64,000 nucleotides of DNA. Origin: Streptomyces anulatus (lineage in GTDB: Bacteria; Actinomycetota; Actinomycetes; Streptomycetales; Streptomycetaceae). The notes under the pieces were generated by a model. That model had not been told where the DNA came from. It saw only the letters and a list, made by a program, of their open reading frames with translations, and did no database searches. The position numbers and the translations under genes were made by a program. Shown here piece after piece: positions 42,592 through 52,282 of the stretch. Each line of letters begins with the position of its first letter. Position 1 is the stretch's first letter. Location: positions 56,325-120,324 of the forward strand of contig NZ_JOEZ01000022.1 of NCBI RefSeq assembly GCF_000721175.1, given 5' to 3'.

Positions 42592-43728
42592 TCAGCTCCG
42601 CAGGAAGTCCCGGGCGATCGACTCCGCCGCCCGTTCCAGCAGCGGCCCGGCCTGCGCCATGGACACCGCCGGGTCAGGTTCCAGCTCGGCCAGGGCGTAG
42701 GCGCGGCGGATGCCCGCCTTCTCCAGGGCCTCCGGGGGCAGGGCGAGCCGGCCGCAGACCGCGACGACCTCGATGCCGGCCGCGCGGGCGGCGGCGGCGA
42801 CCCCGGCCGGGGCCTTGCCGTGCAGCGTCTGCTCGTCCAGCGATCCCTCGCCCGTGATGACCAGCGTGGCCCGGGCGAGCGCGGGGGCGAAGCCCAGCAC
42901 GTCGAGCATGACCTCGATGCCGGGGCGGAAGCGGGCGCCGAGGGCGACGAGCGCCCCGTAGCCGATGCCTCCGGCGGCGCCCGCGCCGGGCAGGACCGCA
43001 GTCTCCGGCCCCAGGATCGAGGCGAAGTGCGTCAGGGCCGCGTCGAGGACCGCGATGTCCGCCTCGCTCGCACCCTTCTGCCGGCCGTACACCTCAGGGG
43101 CGCCCTTGGGCCCCGTGAGCGGGTTGTCCACGTCGCTGGCCAGGACCAGGTCGACGTCCGCCAGGCGCGGGTCGAGCCCCGAGAGGTCGGCTTCGGCCAG
43201 CTCGGCGAGCGGGGCGCCACCGGGTCCGACGGGCTTGCCGTCCGCGTCCAGGAGGCGGGCTCCGAGGGCGGCGAGCATGCCCGCGCCGCCGTCCGTGGTG
43301 GCGCTGCCGCCGACCCCGAACACGATCGTCGTCGCCCCCGCCTCCAGTGCGGCCCGCAGGAGTTCGCCCGAGCCGTACGTGGTGGCCGTGAGCGGGGCGA
43401 ACACCCCGTCGGGCAGGAGCTGGAGGCCCGAGGCCTCGGCCATCTCCACCACGGCGGTGGACCCGCGCAGGGCGTACGCCGCCGTCACCGGGTCCCCGAG
43501 GGGCCCGGTCACCCGCGCCTCGCGGCGCTCGAATCCGGCGGCCACCGCCGCCGCGACCGTGCCGTCGCCGCCGTCCGCGACCGGCAGGGTCTCCACCCGT
43601 ACGCCGGGGACGACGCGCCGCAGCCCGGCCGTCACCCGCTCCGCGACCTGTACGGCCGTGAGCGAGCCCTTGAACTTGTCCGCCGCGACGAGCACGCGGG
43701 CGGTCTCCACATCTGCTCCGTCCGTCAC
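42592..43728 (-). CDS. Glycerate kinase
   Basis: 378 residues, the standard length of the GlxK/GarK family. VLVAADKFKGSLTAVQVAERV is the N-terminal signature. PVADGGDGTVAA, TTYGSGELLRAALEAGA, GVGGSATTDGGAGMLAALGA and ITGEGSLDEQTLHGKAP are the further conserved blocks. It phosphorylates glycerate to 2-phosphoglycerate, a route by which glyoxylate carbon can return to central metabolism. The GTG at 43728 has AAGGG seven bases upstream. Confidence 0.93.
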   Translation of the reverse strand: MTDGADVETARVLVAADKFKGSLTAVQVAERVTAGLRRVVPGVRVETLPVADGGDGTVAAAVAAGFERREARVTGPLGDPVTAAYALRGSTAVVEMAEASGLQLLPDGVFAPLTATTYGSGELLRAALEAGATTIVFGVGGSATTDGGAGMLAALGARLLDADGKPVGPGGAPLAELAEADLSGLDPRLADVDLVLASDVDNPLTGPKGAPEVYGRQKGASEADIAVLDAALTHFASILGPETAVLPGAGAAGGIGYGALVALGARFRPGIEVMLDVLGFAPALARATLVITGEGSLDEQTLHGKAPAGVAAAARAAGIEVVAVCGRLALPPEALEKAGIRRAYALAELEPDPAVSMAQAGPLLERAAESIARDFLRS

Positions 43729-43855
43729 CTTGCATCCCTTGCTTTCGAACAGGCAGTCGCGCCGCCCCGACTTTATCCGCACGACCCCTGATCTGCCCAT
43801 GGCCGTCCACGGCCGTGCGGTCCGGGGCCGGACGATCCCCACTACGCTGTCGGCC

Positions 43856-44353
43856 GTGACGACCCCCGATGCCGACTACGCCGCGTACATCGCCGGGCTC
43901 CCCCGGGCCCTGGCAGCTGCCGCCTCGCTCTTCCGTGACGCGGAGGGACGGCTCCTCCTCGTCGAGCCGAACTACCGCCAGGGCTGGGCGCTGCCCGGCG
44001 GGACCGTCGAGTCGGAGGCGGGCGAGGGCCCCCGGCAGGCGGCCCGGCGCGAGACGCTGGAGGAGATCGGCCTCGACCTGGCGCCGGGACGGCTGCTCGC
44101 CGTGGACTGGGCACGGGGCGTCGGCCGCCCGCCGATCGTGGCGTACCTGTACGACGGCGGGGTGCTCACCGCCGATCGGCTGGCGGCGATCCGGCTCCAG
44201 GAGGAGGAGTTGCTCTCCTGGAGGCTGGTGGCGCCCGCAGATCTGGACGGCTTTCTGCTGGGCGCGCTCCGCCACCGGGTACGGGCGGCACTGGCTGTCC
44301 TGGCGTCCGGCGGCGGGCCGGCGGAGCTGGAGGACGGCGAGCCGGTCGCGTAG
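43856..44353 (+). CDS. NUDIX hydrolase
   Basis: 165 residues. The Nudix box runs from GGTVESEAGEGP to RRETLEEIGLDL (about 45-68), with the REx2EExG catalytic core intact. It starts at GTG 43856, seven bases after TACGCT, a leaderless pattern. The family hydrolyses nucleoside diphosphates linked to another moiety. It is divergent from the glycerate kinase gene (127 bp) and convergent with the small gene at 44375. Substrate unknown. Confidence 0.88.
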   Translation: MTTPDADYAAYIAGLPRALAAAASLFRDAEGRLLLVEPNYRQGWALPGGTVESEAGEGPRQAARRETLEEIGLDLAPGRLLAVDWARGVGRPPIVAYLYDGGVLTADRLAAIRLQEEELLSWRLVAPADLDGFLLGALRHRVRAALAVLASGGGPAELEDGEPVA

Positions 44354-44374
44354 GGGCGGGAAGGCCCGGGGCGA

Positions 44375-44575
44375 TCAGCCCTGCTGGGCCTCGGGCTTGA
44401 TCTCCACGTCGCGCGCCACCTGCTCGCGCTCGGCGACCACGGCCTCGGTGCGGTGGCCGCGCGCGATGTAGTCGCGCACCACGAGTTCGACGGCGTCCTG
44501 GGGGTTTCCGACCCCCGCGAGCACCATGACTTCGACGACGAGTTCGGCATCCAGACTGACAGTCACCTTGGCCAT
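44375..44575 (-). CDS. Small VapB/DUF2191-like protein, no toxin partner
   Basis: 66 residues. The sequence VTVSLDAELVVEVMVLAGVG followed by NPQDAVELVVRDYIARG resembles a ribbon-helix-helix antitoxin N terminus (VapB-type, DUF2191). No PIN or other toxin gene is next to it: the neighbours are the convergent NUDIX gene and the CoA-transferase operon upstream. It may be an orphan DNA-binding protein. The ATG at 44575 is the only start. Confidence 0.6.
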   Translation of the reverse strand: MAKVTVSLDAELVVEVMVLAGVGNPQDAVELVVRDYIARGHRTEAVVAEREQVARDVEIKPEAQQG

Positions 44576-44748
44576 GCGCGGACCCTACCCCGGCGTGCTC
44601 CGCACGCGGGCCGGATTCCCGGGGAACATCGCTCCGGACCGTCCTGACCACCATCCGGACCGGCCCCGCTATGGGGTCGGCCGCCATCGCCGCGAGCCGT
44701 CACCGGTTCCTAGTCTCATGCGCAGTCGATGAGGCGAGAGGTGAACGG

Positions 44749-45531
44749 ATGAGCAGGGACAAGGTGGTCGCCGACGCGGCGGACGCGGTCGCGGACGTCG
44801 AGCGCGGGGCATCGCTGGCCGTGGGCGGATTCGGGCTGTGCGGCATACCCGGTGTGCTGATCCACGCTCTGCTGGAGCGGGGCGCCGGTGAGCTGAGGGT
44901 GGTGTCCAACAACTGCGGGGTGGACGACTGGGGCCTGGGCCTCCTGCTGCGGGCGGGGCTGATCTCGCGGATGACCAGTTCCTACGTGGGGGAGAACAAG
45001 GAGTTCGCACGCCAGTACCTCCAGGGTGAGCTGGAGGTGGAGCTCGTCCCCCAGGGCACCCTGGCGGAACGGTTGCGGGCCGGCGGTTCGGGCATCCCGG
45101 CGTTCTACACGCCGGCCGGGGCGGGCACCGTGATCGCCGAGGGCGGTCTGGCCTGGCGGTACGGCGCGGACGGCTCCGTCGCGGTCGCCTCGCCGCCCCG
45201 GGAGACCCGGACCTTCGGCGGGCGGGCGCACCTGTTGGAGGAGGGCATCACCACCGACTTCGCACTGGTGCGCGCGGCCGTGGGAGACCGGCACGGGAAC
45301 CTCCGCTTCGACTCCTCCGCCCGCAACTTCAACCCGCTCGCCGCGATGGCCGGACGCGTCACCGTGGCGGAAGTGGAGGAACTCGTCGAGCCCGGCGAAC
45401 TCGCCCCCGACGACGTCCATCTGCCCGGGATCTTCGTCCAGCGGGTCGTCCCCGTCGCGACCGACGACCCGCGCGCCGAGAAGCGCGTCGAGCGCCGTAC
45501 CGTCCGCACCGCCCACGAAGGGACCACCTGA
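44749..45531 (+). CDS. scoA: 3-oxoacid CoA-transferase, subunit A
   Basis: 260 residues. [21 protein letters not shown] is the CoA-binding glycine-rich N terminus of subunit [15 protein letters not shown] and [15 protein letters not shown] are family blocks, and [13 protein letters not shown] is the substrate loop. With subunit B it transfers CoA from succinyl-CoA to a 3-oxoacid such as acetoacetate, or in aromatic degradation to 3-oxoadipate. The nearby 3-hydroxybutyrate genes favour acetoacetate. AGAGG precedes the ATG at 44749 and TAGTCT at 44711 is a likely -10 box. Confidence 0.9.
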   Translation: MSRDKVVADAADAVADVERGASLAVGGFGLCGIPGVLIHALLERGAGELRVVSNNCGVDDWGLGLLLRAGLISRMTSSYVGENKEFARQYLQGELEVELVPQGTLAERLRAGGSGIPAFYTPAGAGTVIAEGGLAWRYGADGSVAVASPPRETRTFGGRAHLLEEGITTDFALVRAAVGDRHGNLRFDSSARNFNPLAAMAGRVTVAEVEELVEPGELAPDDVHLPGIFVQRVVPVATDDPRAEKRVERRTVRTAHEGTT

Positions 45532-45532
45532 G

Positions 45533-46222
45533 ATGCCGCTGACGCGTGCGCAGATGGCGGCCCGCGCCGCCCGGGAGCTGGCCGACGGCGCCTACGTCAA
45601 CCTCGGCATCGGTCTGCCGACGCTGATCCCCGACCACCTGCCGGACGGCGTCGAGGTGGTGTTCCAGTCGGAGAACGGCGTCCTCGGCGTCGGCCCCTAC
45701 CCCCTCGCGTCCGAGGTCCGGCCCGACCTGATCAACGCGGGCAAGGAGACGGTGACCCTGCTGCCCGGTGCGTCCTGTGTCGACTCCGCGCTCTCCTTCG
45801 CGATGATCCGGGGCGGGCACATCGATGTCGCGGTGCTGGGGGCGATGCAGGTGTCCGCGTCCGGCGACCTCGCGAACTGGGTGATTCCCGGCAAGGTGAT
45901 CAAGGGCATGGGCGGCGCCATGGATCTCGTCCACGGGGCCCGGCGCGTCATCGTGCTGACGGAACACACGGCGCGCGACGGTTCCCCCAAGCTGCTCGCG
46001 GAGTGCACCCTGCCCCTCACCGGGCGGGGCGTGGTGCACCGGATCGTCACCGATCTCGCGGTGCTCGACGTCACCCCCGACGGCTTCCTGCTGCGGGAGG
46101 TGGCCGACGGGGTGACGGTGGATCAGGTCCGCGCCGCGACCGGGGCGGAGCTGACCGTGGCGCACGAGCTCGCGGCGCCGGCCGGAGCGCGGCGCCGGCC
46201 GCCCTTCGACACCGTCCCCTAG
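45533..46222 (+). CDS. scoB: 3-oxoacid CoA-transferase, subunit B
   Basis: 229 residues. [20 protein letters not shown] and [14 protein letters not shown] are subunit B signatures, and the Glu in SENG (about 45) is the catalytic residue that forms the glutamyl-CoA thioester. [20 protein letters not shown] follows. The gene begins one base after the scoA stop, so the subunits are made together. The C-terminal about 15 residues ([12 protein letters not shown]) are unconserved. Confidence 0.92.
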   Translation: MPLTRAQMAARAARELADGAYVNLGIGLPTLIPDHLPDGVEVVFQSENGVLGVGPYPLASEVRPDLINAGKETVTLLPGASCVDSALSFAMIRGGHIDVAVLGAMQVSASGDLANWVIPGKVIKGMGGAMDLVHGARRVIVLTEHTARDGSPKLLAECTLPLTGRGVVHRIVTDLAVLDVTPDGFLLREVADGVTVDQVRAATGAELTVAHELAAPAGARRRPPFDTVP

Positions 46223-46374
46223 GTGTTTCGAAAGTCCCGCCTGATCGGCGACGCCTGGCACGCACCCTCGCCGCGTTGTCGGGATCACCCCGATACATCC
46301 AGTGTCGGGGCGACCCTCCGTCTTGCGATCGCACGCACCAGACGCCGCCGAGCCCGCCCTAGCAGCAGGGGCGC

Positions 46375-46425
46375 GCTCCCCACAACAGGTGGCGGCCCCC
46401 GGCTCCCGGGCGGGTTGTGGGGAGC
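46375..46425 (+). terminator. Hairpin with 12-bp arms, probable scoAB terminator
   Basis: GCTCCCCACAAC (46375-46386) is perfectly complementary to 46414-46425. The 27-base loop is itself rich in GGC/CCC complementarity. Confidence 0.6.
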
Positions 46426-46473
46426 ACCGCCATTCCCCGGCCGCCCGCCCGCTTCCTAGGGTGACCGCACCTC

Positions 46474-46509
46474 GGCCGTGCCGCCGTCCTCGCCGACGGC
46501 GGCACGGCC
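46474..46509 (+). terminator. Hairpin with 15-bp arms upstream of the PHB depolymerase
   Basis: GGCCGTGCCGCCGTC (46474-46488) is perfectly complementary to 46495-46509 with a CTCGCC loop, 51 bp before the depolymerase ATG. It could be a terminator or a leader hairpin. Confidence 0.55.
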
Positions 46510-46560
46510 GGGGTCACGGGGTCACGGGTGATCCCGTGCGCCGTCCTACGGGAGGTCACC

Positions 46561-48084
46561 ATGCCGTACGTCATGCCGTCGCACCCTGCCGCGCCCGAGC
46601 CCCCGCCCCCGCCGCCGAGGACAGGTCGCGGCGGGCGCTGGGGCCGCGCGGCACGCCGGCTCGCCGCCACCGTCGCCCTCGCCACCGTGGCGGCGCTGGC
46701 CGGCCCGGTGACCACCGAGGCCCGGGCGGCCGCCTCCCTGGAGCGTGTCACCTCCTTCGGGGCCAACCCCGGCAGCCTGAACATGTACGTGTACCGGCCC
46801 GCGGCCCTGCCGGCGAACGCGCCCGTGGTCGTCGCCCTGCACGGCTGCACCCAGAGCGCGCGGGTCTACTCCGACAACGCCGGGCTGAACACCTTCGCCG
46901 ACCGCCACGGATTCCTGGTCGTCTACGCCGAGACCACCACCGCCAACAACGCGAACAAGTGCTTCAACTGGTTCCAGCCGGGTGACACCCGGCGGGGTCA
47001 GGGCGAGGCGGCGTCGATCCGGCAGATGGTCGCCCATGCCGCGACCGCCTATGGGGTGGACACCGGCCGGGCCCAGGTCACGGGCCTGTCGGCGGGCGGG
47101 GCGATGACGTCGGTCATGCTGGCCGCCTACCCGGACGTGTTCGCCGCGGGCGCGGTCGTCGCGGGCATCCCGCACGGCTGCGGAGTCGACGTGGTGTCGG
47201 CGTTCGGCTGCATGAGCCCGGGCGTGGACCGGACCCCGGCGGCGTGGGCGCGGGCCGTCCGCGACGCGCACCCCGGTTTCCCGGGCCCCTGGCCCCGGGT
47301 GGCGATCTGGCACGGGGACGACGACACGACCGTCGTCCCGAAGAACGCCGATGAGCTGCGGGACCAGTGGACCGCGGTGCACGGACTCGGCCAGTCACCG
47401 GACCGGACCTCCACCATCGGCCCCGACAGCACTCGCAGGAGCGAGTATCTGTCGGCCGGCGGCGGGAGCGTCGTCGAGGTCAACCAGGTGCCTGCCATGG
47501 CTCACGGCACCCCCGTCGATCCGGGCGGCGGCGCGGAGCAGTGCGGTGCCACCGGTACCCAGCACTTCATCGACACGATCTGCTCCTCCTACTGGATCAC
47601 CCGCTTCTTCGGGTTGGACCGCTCGGAACCGCAGCCGGGCGGGCTGCCGGCCCCGGCCGGTCTGCGGTCCACCGGAGTGACCGACGCGTCCGCGACGCTG
47701 ACCTGGGACCCGGTCGAGGGGGCCGCGGAGTACGCGGTGTACCGCGACGGCGCGCGGGTCGCCACCGTGGCGGGGCCGCCGTACACCGACCCGGGGCTGG
47801 CGCCCGGCAGCACCCACGCGTACACGGTGGCGGCGCGGGACGCGACCGGCGGCGAGGGCGTCAGGTCCGGCCCGGTCACCGTGGTCACCACCGGCGCCGC
47901 GTCGGCCTGCTGGACGGCGAACAACTACGAGCACGTACGCGCCGGCCGGGCCACCACCACCGGCGGCCGCGTGTACGCGAAGGGCTCCGGCCAGGACCTG
48001 GGCCTCTACAACACCTTCGTGACCCACACCCTCAAGGAGTCACCGCCGGGCCACTACGTCCTCGCGGACGGCGCCTGCCCCTGA
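46561..48084 (+). CDS. Secreted PHB depolymerase-family esterase with fibronectin III domain
   Basis: 507 residues. A signal peptide (RRLAATVALATVAALAGPVTTEARA) leads into a LpqC/PHB-depolymerase alpha/beta-hydrolase: PVVVALHGCTQSARVYSDN, Ser in VTGLSAGGAMTS (about 175), Asp in WHGDDDTTV (about 253) and His in PAMAHGTPVD (about 313). A fibronectin type III linker (about 361-443) follows, and then a C-terminal about 60-residue domain (CWTANNYEHVRAGRATTTGG) seen in extracellular depolymerases as a substrate-binding module. It would cut extracellular poly(3-hydroxybutyrate). GGGAGG precedes the ATG at 46561. Confidence 0.88.
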   Translation: MPYVMPSHPAAPEPPPPPPRTGRGGRWGRAARRLAATVALATVAALAGPVTTEARAAASLERVTSFGANPGSLNMYVYRPAALPANAPVVVALHGCTQSARVYSDNAGLNTFADRHGFLVVYAETTTANNANKCFNWFQPGDTRRGQGEAASIRQMVAHAATAYGVDTGRAQVTGLSAGGAMTSVMLAAYPDVFAAGAVVAGIPHGCGVDVVSAFGCMSPGVDRTPAAWARAVRDAHPGFPGPWPRVAIWHGDDDTTVVPKNADELRDQWTAVHGLGQSPDRTSTIGPDSTRRSEYLSAGGGSVVEVNQVPAMAHGTPVDPGGGAEQCGATGTQHFIDTICSSYWITRFFGLDRSEPQPGGLPAPAGLRSTGVTDASATLTWDPVEGAAEYAVYRDGARVATVAGPPYTDPGLAPGSTHAYTVAARDATGGEGVRSGPVTVVTTGAASACWTANNYEHVRAGRATTTGGRVYAKGSGQDLGLYNTFVTHTLKESPPGHYVLADGACP

Positions 48085-48132
48085 CACGACTCGCCCACAC
48101 GCCCGCCCACCGGCCCCACGCACCCACATAGC

Positions 48133-48164
48133 CGCTCACCCGCTCACCCGCTCACCCGCTCACC
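48133..48164. repeat. Four tandem copies of an 8-bp unit
   Basis: CGCTCACC is repeated four times just before the ribosome binding site of the secreted hydrolase gene at 48182. The unit length matches the 8-bp repeat at 8363-8402 but the sequence differs. Confidence 0.88.
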
Positions 48165-48181
48165 CTACGGAGGCACAGCCC

Positions 48182-49651
48182 ATGTCAGTCGCCCCACCGG
48201 CAGTCCGGCGCACCGGATCACGACACGACCGTCCGCGTGGTCCGGCCCACGGCCGGTGGCTGCGCGGGGCGGCCGTCGCCGCGGCCGCGCTGACGGCCTG
48301 GACGGCGACTCCGTCCGCCGCCGCACCGCTGTCGCCGGACACCGGCAGAACCGGTCACTGTTCGCGCCCCGACCTGATCAGGGTGCCCGGTGCCGCCCAC
48401 CAACAGGCCGACTGTCTGCGGGAGTTGACGACGGCGGGGACGGTGGCCTCCGGGCACACCGATCCGGCCGACTGGGCGGGGCTCACTCCGAAGGGCCTGG
48501 CCACCCCCAGCGGCGTGCCGGGCATCCAGATCGACGGGTACTTCCCCGACTCCTCGGCCGGCAACACCAACCACGGCTGGAACCACGACTCCCAGTTCGT
48601 CATCCGTCTCCCCGACCGCTGGAACGGCGGTCTCGTCGTCGCCGGATCACCGGGGGTGCGCGAGCAGTACGCCAACGACCGGGCCTTCGGCGACTGGGCG
48701 CTCGCCCGGGGCTACGCCTTCGCCGCCACCGACAAGGGCAACACCTCCGCCGCGTTCCACCGGGACGGCACGGCCCCCGGCGACGCCATCGCCGAATGGA
48801 ACACCCGCTTCACCCAACTCACGCGCGCGGCACGCCTGGTCGTCGCCCAGCGCTACCTCCGCCTCCCCTCCCGCACGCTGGCGATGGGCATGTCCAACGG
48901 CGGCTATCTGGTGCGCTGGCAGTTGGAGAACCATCCCGGGCTGTACGACGGCGGGGTGGACTGGGAAGGCGCGCTCTGGCGAGCCGAAGGGCCGAACCTC
49001 CTCACCTTCCTGCCGCCCGCCCTCCGCGCCTATCCCCGCTACGCGGCCGGGGGCGCGGACGCCGAGGGCGCCCACGGGGCCATGACGGCAGCCGGGTACC
49101 CGGCCGGTTCGGAGTTCCTCTGGCCGTACCACCACCAGTACTACTGGGACCTGACCCAACGCATCTACCGGGAGGAACTGGACCCGGGCTTCGACGGCGC
49201 GACTGAGGCCGGCACGCCCTTCTGCGCACCGGGAACCCCCGCCTGCGACGCCGACTACGCCTACGCCGAGCGCCCGGCCGAGGTCCGCGACGCCGTCGCG
49301 AAGATCGCGCTGACCGGCCGCATCGGGAAGCCGCTGGTCAGCTTCCACGGCACCCTGGACGTCCTGCTGCCGATATCCAGGACCTCGGACGCGTACGCGC
49401 GGATGGTGCGGCGGGAGGGCCGTGGCGCGCTCCACCGCTACTACCGCGTCGAGGGCGGCACGCATGTGGACTCGCTCGTCGACGCCTTCCCCGACCGGCT
49501 GCGTCCGCTCGTGCCGTGCCACCGCTCGGCCGCCGCGGCACTGGAACGCTGGCTGGACGGCGGCCGGCGGCCCCCGTCCAGCCGGACCCTGAAGATGCCC
49601 GCGGGGGCACCTCCCGCCGAGCTGCTCGCCCGCTGCCCGCTGGACGGGTAG
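48182..49651 (+). CDS. Secreted alpha/beta hydrolase, candidate 3-hydroxybutyrate-oligomer hydrolase / tannase-feruloyl esterase type
   Basis: 489 residues. The N terminus is long and Arg-rich, followed by a signal peptide (RGAAVAAAALTAWTATPSAAA). The core has GGLVVAGSPGVREQYANDR (oxyanion side), Ser in MGMSNGGYLVRW (about 240), Asp in FHGTLDVLLP (about 394) and His in VEGGTHVDSLV (about 425). This is close to secreted esterases of the tannase/feruloyl esterase and 3-hydroxybutyrate-oligomer hydrolase groups, and I cannot separate the two by sequence alone. Its place after the depolymerase and before the 3-hydroxybutyrate dehydrogenase favours oligomer cleavage. GGAGG precedes the ATG. Confidence 0.75.
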   Translation: MSVAPPAVRRTGSRHDRPRGPAHGRWLRGAAVAAAALTAWTATPSAAAPLSPDTGRTGHCSRPDLIRVPGAAHQQADCLRELTTAGTVASGHTDPADWAGLTPKGLATPSGVPGIQIDGYFPDSSAGNTNHGWNHDSQFVIRLPDRWNGGLVVAGSPGVREQYANDRAFGDWALARGYAFAATDKGNTSAAFHRDGTAPGDAIAEWNTRFTQLTRAARLVVAQRYLRLPSRTLAMGMSNGGYLVRWQLENHPGLYDGGVDWEGALWRAEGPNLLTFLPPALRAYPRYAAGGADAEGAHGAMTAAGYPAGSEFLWPYHHQYYWDLTQRIYREELDPGFDGATEAGTPFCAPGTPACDADYAYAERPAEVRDAVAKIALTGRIGKPLVSFHGTLDVLLPISRTSDAYARMVRREGRGALHRYYRVEGGTHVDSLVDAFPDRLRPLVPCHRSAAAALERWLDGGRRPPSSRTLKMPAGAPPAELLARCPLDG

Positions 49652-49684
49652 GCGCCGGCAGCCGGCTCCACGCGCACAGCCCTG

Positions 49685-49713
49685 ACGGGGCCCTCCGCAC
49701 CGGAGGGCCCCGT
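49685..49713 (+). terminator. Intrinsic terminator after the secreted hydrolase
   Basis: ACGGGGCCCTCCG (49685-49697) pairs perfectly with 49701-49713 around a 3-base loop, 34 bp after the stop. A short pyrimidine-rich stretch follows. Confidence 0.85.
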
Positions 49714-49864
49714 TCCGTCCGTTTCGTCGAGGTGAGCACCTCGTGGCCGCTGGTGCCCCCGGCGTCACACACGCCCTAGTGGCGATGTCCCCCACTCCCC
49801 GCCCGCGTACTGTGGAGATCCACGCCATGGGATGCCCGGCGGAGTGTCTCTAGCGTTTCCGGCC

Positions 49865-50662
<798 letters not shown>

Positions 50663-50767
50663 CCCCACACCCGCCTCCGCCCCACCGGAGCCGGGCGCAC
50701 GACCCCGCACCACCGCTCCCGCACCCCCGTCCCTGACAGCCCTGCCAACGAAACGCGGTGACTCATC

Positions 50768-52189
50768 ATGGGTTCCCCAAGCTCCGCCCAGTCCCCCTCG
50801 GGACCGTCCGCCTCCACGCGGCCCGCCCCCAAGGGCAAGATCGGCCGGATCGTCGCGGCCAGCCTCGTCGGCACCACCATCGAGTGGTACGACTTCTTCC
50901 TCTACGGCTCGGCCGCCGCGCTCGTGTTCAACACGCTCTTCTTCCCCAGCAGCGACCCGCTCGTCGGCACCCTGCTGGCCTTCCTGACGTACGCGGTCGG
51001 CTTCGCCGCCCGTCCGCTCGGCGGCGTCGTCTTCGGCCACTACGGTGACAAGATCGGCCGCAAGAAGCTCCTCGTGATCAGCCTGCTGATGATGGGCGGC
51101 GCCACCTTCGCCATGGGGCTGCTGCCCACCCACGCGAGCATCGGACTGTGGGCGCCGATCCTGCTGACGGTCCTGCGGCTGGTGCAGGGCTTCGCTCTCG
51201 GTGGCGAGTGGGGCGGCGCGGTACTCCTCGTCTCCGAACACGGCGGAGACGAGCGGCGCGGCTTCTGGGCCTCCTGGCCGCAGGCCGGAGCCCCCGGCGG
51301 CAACCTGCTGGCGACCGGCGTGCTGGCGCTGCTGGCCGCCGTCCAGTCCGACGAGGCCTTCCTCGCCTGGGGCTGGCGCATCCCGTTCCTGCTCTCCGGC
51401 GTCCTCGTCATGCTCGGCCTGTGGATCCGGATCTCCGTCGAGGAGTCCCCGGTCTTCCTGGAGGCGCAGAAGAAGTCGCAGGAGCAGGCCGCCGCGGGCG
51501 TCAAGGAGCAGGCCCCGGTCGTCGCGGTGTTCCGCAAGAGCTGGCGCGAGGTGCTCCTCGCCATCGGCACCCGCTTCGGCGAGAACATCTCGTACTACAT
51601 CCTCACCGCGTTCCTCCTGGTCTACGTGACCGTGCACCTGGAGATGTCCAAGAGCGACGCCCTCAACGCCCTGCTGATCGGCTCGGCGGTCCACTTCGTC
51701 ACCATCCCGCTGTGGGGCGCCCTCTCGGACCGGCTCGGCCGCCGGCCGGTCACCCTGATCGGCGCCCTCGGCATGGCCGTGTGGGCCTTCGGCTTCTTCG
51801 CGCTCCTGGACACCAGGTCCTTCCCGGTGATCGTCCTGTCGGTCACCGTCGGCCTGCTGCTGCACGGGGCGATGTACGGGCCGCAGGCGGCCTTCATCTC
51901 CGAGCTGTTCGACACGAAGGTCCGCTACTCCGGCGCCTCGATGGGCTCCCAGCTCGCCTCGATCATCGGCGGCGCGCTCGCCCCGCTCATCGCGGTCGAG
52001 CTGCTCAAGGACTACCGCTCGTCCGTCCCGGTCTCCCTCTACCTCTGCTTCGCCGCGCTGGTCACCGCGGTGACGGTCTGGGTGGCGAAGGAGACCCGGG
52101 GCCGTGACCTGGCCAAGGACGGCCTGGACCACTCGGTCCCGGCCGCACCGGCCGCCGCCCGCAAGGACTCGGTCCCCCTCGGCCGCTGA
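50768..52189 (+). CDS. MHS family MFS metabolite:H+ symporter
   Basis: 473 residues, twelve membrane segments. GTTIEWYDFFLYGSAAALVF is the metabolite:H+ symporter signature of TM1. HYGDKIGRKKLLV and RLVQGFALGGEWGGAVLLV are the loop 2-3 and TM4 motifs. Family members import carboxylates or betaines. Sitting between the 3-hydroxybutyrate dehydrogenase and its probable regulator, it is a good candidate for 3-hydroxybutyrate or acetoacetate uptake. The start has a weak site (GGTGA). A hairpin follows at 52199. Confidence 0.9.
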   Translation: MGSPSSAQSPSGPSASTRPAPKGKIGRIVAASLVGTTIEWYDFFLYGSAAALVFNTLFFPSSDPLVGTLLAFLTYAVGFAARPLGGVVFGHYGDKIGRKKLLVISLLMMGGATFAMGLLPTHASIGLWAPILLTVLRLVQGFALGGEWGGAVLLVSEHGGDERRGFWASWPQAGAPGGNLLATGVLALLAAVQSDEAFLAWGWRIPFLLSGVLVMLGLWIRISVEESPVFLEAQKKSQEQAAAGVKEQAPVVAVFRKSWREVLLAIGTRFGENISYYILTAFLLVYVTVHLEMSKSDALNALLIGSAVHFVTIPLWGALSDRLGRRPVTLIGALGMAVWAFGFFALLDTRSFPVIVLSVTVGLLLHGAMYGPQAAFISELFDTKVRYSGASMGSQLASIIGGALAPLIAVELLKDYRSSVPVSLYLCFAALVTAVTVWVAKETRGRDLAKDGLDHSVPAAPAAARKDSVPLGR

Positions 52190-52198
52190 ACCCACGCC

Positions 52199-52235
52199 CT
52201 CCCGCGCGCCGCACCGCTCGTACGGCGCGCGGGAG
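52199..52235 (+). terminator. Intrinsic terminator after the MHS symporter
   Basis: CTCCCGCGCGCCG (52199-52211) is perfectly complementary to 52223-52235 with an 11-base loop, starting 9 bp after the stop. Confidence 0.75.
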
Positions 52236-52282
52236 ACGCCCCCCACCGCCCGCTCGCACCTTCCCCGGGAGGCGATCACCGT

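Larger units (their letters stand above)
46223..46560. other. 338-bp intergenic region with two long hairpins
   Basis: No gene is visible. It contains the two inverted repeats at 46375-46425 and 46474-46509, lying between the CoA-transferase genes and the secreted depolymerase. The first probably ends scoAB transcription. The second may end transcription too or lie in the leader of the depolymerase mRNA. Confidence 0.5.

Noticed and set aside
44375..44575. A toxin-antitoxin module
   Set aside because: Only a VapB-like small protein is present. No PIN-domain or other toxin gene is adjacent on either side.
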